Positions 61,504 to 64,000 of a stretch of DNA of 64,000 nucleotides are shown one piece after another. The position numbers were made by a program, and so were the translations under genes. Under the pieces are notes generated by a model, which was given only the letters and a program-made list of their open reading frames with translations, had not been told where the DNA came from and searched no databases. The stretch comes from Lachnospiraceae bacterium (GTDB lineage: Bacteria; Bacillota; Clostridia; Lachnospirales; Lachnospiraceae): positions 1 through 64,000 of the forward strand of contig JAKSSA010000001.1 of assembly GCA_024403335.1 (NCBI GenBank), read 5' to 3'. Every line of letters starts with the position of its first letter. The first letter of the stretch is position 1.

Positions 61504-64000
61504 ATGAAGTATATATTTTATGTTGATAAAAAGGCATATGAGGGATTGAAGCTTGTCGTAGAAAAAGTGGCAGGTGATTTTTTACTTGTTACAGGAGTAA
61601 AACCTGAAATTGCTGCTTTAGATGATGAAAAACAGTTTGCTGAAAGTTTGAATGCAAACAAGGATAACCAAAAGGTTGTTTTTGGTACTTTAAAAAACAG
61701 CTGTCTTTTGTCAGCTTTATCAGAAGAAAATTCAACATTGAAAGAAACCTTATTTAATATAGAAGGAAAAAGAGAAGTTTTTGCACTTGGAAAAGCAAAG
61801 ATGAGTTCTTCTGAAGTTTTTTATGTGGCAGGAAGTGATAAGCTTGGAAGTATATTTGGCGCCTTTACTCTTTCTGAAAAAATTGGTGTGTCTCCTTTGA
61901 TTTATTGGGGAGATTGTCTTCCTTCAAAGAATGAATTGCTTGATTTATCTGAAGTTATTAAAGAAAACTTTGTTTCAAAGGAACCTTCAGTTAGATACAG
62001 AGGCTTTTTTATAAACGATGAGTGGCCCGCATTTGGCGGTTTTTGTAATGAACAGCATGGCGGTTTTAATACAAAGACCTATGATCATGTTTTTGAGCTT
62101 TTGCTTAGATTAAAGGGAAACTATATGTGGCCTGCCATGTGGACTTCAATATTCTCAGAAGATGGTCCCGGTATTGAAAATGCCAAACTGGCTGATACTT
62201 ACGGAATAACCATGGGGACAAGCCATCATGAACCCTGTTGCAGAGCAGGCGAGGAATGGCAGAAGATTTATAAGCAGTATGGAGACGATTCAACCTGGAG
62301 TTATCTTTCAAATGGAGAGGCTATAACAAAATTCTGGGAAGACGGACTTTTAAGGAATAAAAATTTCGCCAATGTTATCACAATTGGTATGCGAGGCGAG
62401 GCCGATTCAAAGCTTTTGCCTGTAAATGCAACTTTAAAAGATAATATTGATGTATTGAAGAAGGTAGTTTTAAAGCAGCATGAACTGATTCGCAAGCATA
62501 TAAATGAGGACTTGACAAAGGTTCCGAGAATGCTTGCCATATATAAAGAAGTCGAAGATTACTACTACGGCGATAAAGACTGCGAAGGCTTAAGAGAATG
62601 GAAAGAGCTTGACGATGTCATATTCCTTTTAAGCGATGATAATTTTGGAAATACACGCGGTTTGCCTGAAAAGAGTGACAAACACAAGGGCGGATACGGC
62701 ATGTATTATCACTTTGATTATCATGGCGGTCCGATAAGCTACGAATGGCAGAATACAGTCCGACTTACCAAAACCTGGGAGCAGCTTACTTTGGCATATG
62801 AGTACGGCGTAAGGGATATGTGGATAGTCAATGTCGGGGATTTGAAGGGTGCAGAATATCCTTTGAGTTATTTCTGCGATTTGGCATATGATTTTGAAAA
62901 GTGGAGTAAGAAAAATAAAATTGAAGAATATGTAAGAGAATGGCTTGGCAAACAGTTTGGTGCAAGAATAACCGAAACGCAGACTGATGAACTGATGAAG
63001 CTTACAGAAGGTTACACAAGATATTCATCCAATTATCATCCGGAGACCACCAATCAAAGCACCTTTAATGTGGAAAGCGGTGAATGCGAAAAGGTACTTT
63101 TTGAAGTAAATGAGCTTATGAACTTAGCGAAAAAGCTTGATAATGAGTTGGAAGAATCCTGCCTTAACGGCTACAGAAGCGTTATTTATTATCCGAGCAT
63201 TGCAATTTTGAATGTTATGAAAATGAATGCTTTGTCAGCACTTAATGCTTATTATGCAAAAAAAGGAAGCTTGAGAGCCAATTATTACGGAAAGCTTGTT
63301 AAGGAAAGTATAAATTGTGATAAGGAAATTGTAAAAGCTTATCATGCTTTTAATGGCGGAAAATGGAACCATATGATGCAGTCTGCACATACCGGCTTTA
63401 AAACCTGGGATGCCTACGACTGGAGTTACCCACAGATAACTGAGGTTGTGCCGTTGAACGAGGCTAAAATTGTATGTGGCTTTAAATATGCGAAAGAGAA
63501 AGCACTTGGCACTCATTGGCAGTATCCGAGACCTTTGAAAAAGTCATTATGTGTATCTGAAAACTCACAAAATGTGATAGTTGAGCTTGACAGCAGAGGT
63601 GAAAATGAGTTTAATTACAAAGTGAAGGGATATGAGGACTTTATTACTATCAAGAATGCAGAAGGCTTTGTTGGATTAAAGGACGGAATATGCGGTACAG
63701 ATATTGAAATTTCTGTTGATACAGACAGTAAAAACGCCGGAAAGAGTTCTCTGATACTAATAGAAATTACTTTTGATAACGGTGCAAAGACCGAAGTAAA
63801 ACTTGAAATTAAGCTCGATGGTGTTGAAAAGTCTGTTATCATACCATCCTATTGCGGCAAAGCTTTAAAAGAAGAAGCAGAGGACAAAATAGAAGCAATT
63901 AACTATCTTGGACGAGAGGGCAAAGCAGTAAAGGCATTTCCTGTAACAAAGACCTGGAATGTGGAAAATGCGCCCCGATTAAGTTATGAATTTGTTACAG
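61504..64000 (+). CDS. GH115 alpha-glucuronidase-like protein, 5' part
   Basis: The frame runs without a stop from ATG 61504 to the window edge, giving 832 codons; the gene is cut off here. The sequence (RGFFINDEWPAFGGFCNEQH, MWPAMWTSIFSEDGPGIENA, TMGTSHHEPCCRAGEEW, YYHFDYHGGPISYEWQNTVR) matches family 115, which removes 4-O-methyl-glucuronic acid side chains from xylan. No signal peptide is seen, so it may act in the cytoplasm on imported oligosaccharides. TTAGGAGATGCAA precedes the ATG. With the ABC transporter and AraC gene it suggests xylan side-chain use. Confidence 0.88.
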   Translation, partial: MKYIFYVDKKAYEGLKLVVEKVAGDFLLVTGVKPEIAALDDEKQFAESLNANKDNQKVVFGTLKNSCLLSALSEENSTLKETLFNIEGKREVFALGKAKMSSSEVFYVAGSDKLGSIFGAFTLSEKIGVSPLIYWGDCLPSKNELLDLSEVIKENFVSKEPSVRYRGFFINDEWPAFGGFCNEQHGGFNTKTYDHVFELLLRLKGNYMWPAMWTSIFSEDGPGIENAKLADTYGITMGTSHHEPCCRAGEEWQKIYKQYGDDSTWSYLSNGEAITKFWEDGLLRNKNFANVITIGMRGEADSKLLPVNATLKDNIDVLKKVVLKQHELIRKHINEDLTKVPRMLAIYKEVEDYYYGDKDCEGLREWKELDDVIFLLSDDNFGNTRGLPEKSDKHKGGYGMYYHFDYHGGPISYEWQNTVRLTKTWEQLTLAYEYGVRDMWIVNVGDLKGAEYPLSYFCDLAYDFEKWSKKNKIEEYVREWLGKQFGARITETQTDELMKLTEGYTRYSSNYHPETTNQSTFNVESGECEKVLFEVNELMNLAKKLDNELEESCLNGYRSVIYYPSIAILNVMKMNALSALNAYYAKKGSLRANYYGKLVKESINCDKEIVKAYHAFNGGKWNHMMQSAHTGFKTWDAYDWSYPQITEVVPLNEAKIVCGFKYAKEKALGTHWQYPRPLKKSLCVSENSQNVIVELDSRGENEFNYKVKGYEDFITIKNAEGFVGLKDGICGTDIEISVDTDSKNAGKSSLILIEITFDNGAKTEVKLEIKLDGVEKSVIIPSYCGKALKEEAEDKIEAINYLGREGKAVKAFPVTKTWNVENAPRLSYEFVT

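Overview
The window looks like chromosome of a motile, anaerobic, low-GC Firmicute, most likely a Lachnospiraceae member of the Butyrivibrio/Roseburia type. The evidence is the AT-rich sequence, strong GGAGG ribosome binding sites, a Thr T-box, the large clostridial type of SRP RNA, the yaaR-holB-ricT-rsmI order, anaerobic enzymes (radical SAM activase, reverse rubrerythrin, Fe-S flavoprotein with HypA/HypB), two flagellin genes with sigma-28-like promoters, and a GH115 alpha-glucuronidase next to a sugar ABC transporter, which suggests plant xylan use. This is inference from gene content; no 16S gene is present.

Layout. 1-7,000 is an eroded region: a GNAT acetyltransferase, an antiporter remnant, a frameshifted YitT gene, a TauE/SafE exporter, an AlbA-type ATP-binding regulator behind two arrays of dyad/direct repeats, and a truncated phage terminase small subunit. 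7,018-16,225 is a run of four co-directional genes that I do not recognise as a known system: a zinc-ribbon protein, a 1,511-residue membrane-anchored protein with two zinc ribbons and two transglutaminase-like domains, a transmembrane Ser/Thr kinase, and a small helix-turn-helix-like protein. 16,343-18,605 is T-box-controlled thrS. 18,806-23,823 is an Fe-S/FAD oxidoreductase with HypA, two tandem HypB paralogues and a PNPOx-like protein. 23,892-29,714 holds a coiled-coil membrane protein and a housekeeping operon (Gmk-like, yaaR, holB, ricT, rsmI).

29,961-38,001 has galE, a nucleotidase, the two flagellin genes separated by an IS200-type element, and a flagellin-linked glycosyltransferase gene broken by an in-frame TAG. 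38,272-46,510 has a MATE exporter, an anaerobic RNR activase-like protein, a radical SAM/SPASM protein, CDP-sugar genes (rfbH, rfbF), a dihydrouridine synthase, SRP RNA and tatD. 46,650-53,378 is an unusual operon: a GNAT-GNAT-TadA fusion, a large protein with a possible cNMP-binding-like fold, an orphan ABC ATPase, and a TPR/degenerate-AAA protein. 53,359-64,000 has an AraC regulator, a sugar ABC transporter, rubrerythrin, an acyltransferase, a HAD hydrolase and the 5' part of a GH115 gene that runs off the window.

Two themes recur. First, several genes are freshly or partly broken (YitT, glycosyltransferase, antiporter, terminase). Second, many intergenic gaps just after a stop codon carry degenerate tandem repeats of about 20-52 bp that differ in sequence from gap to gap.
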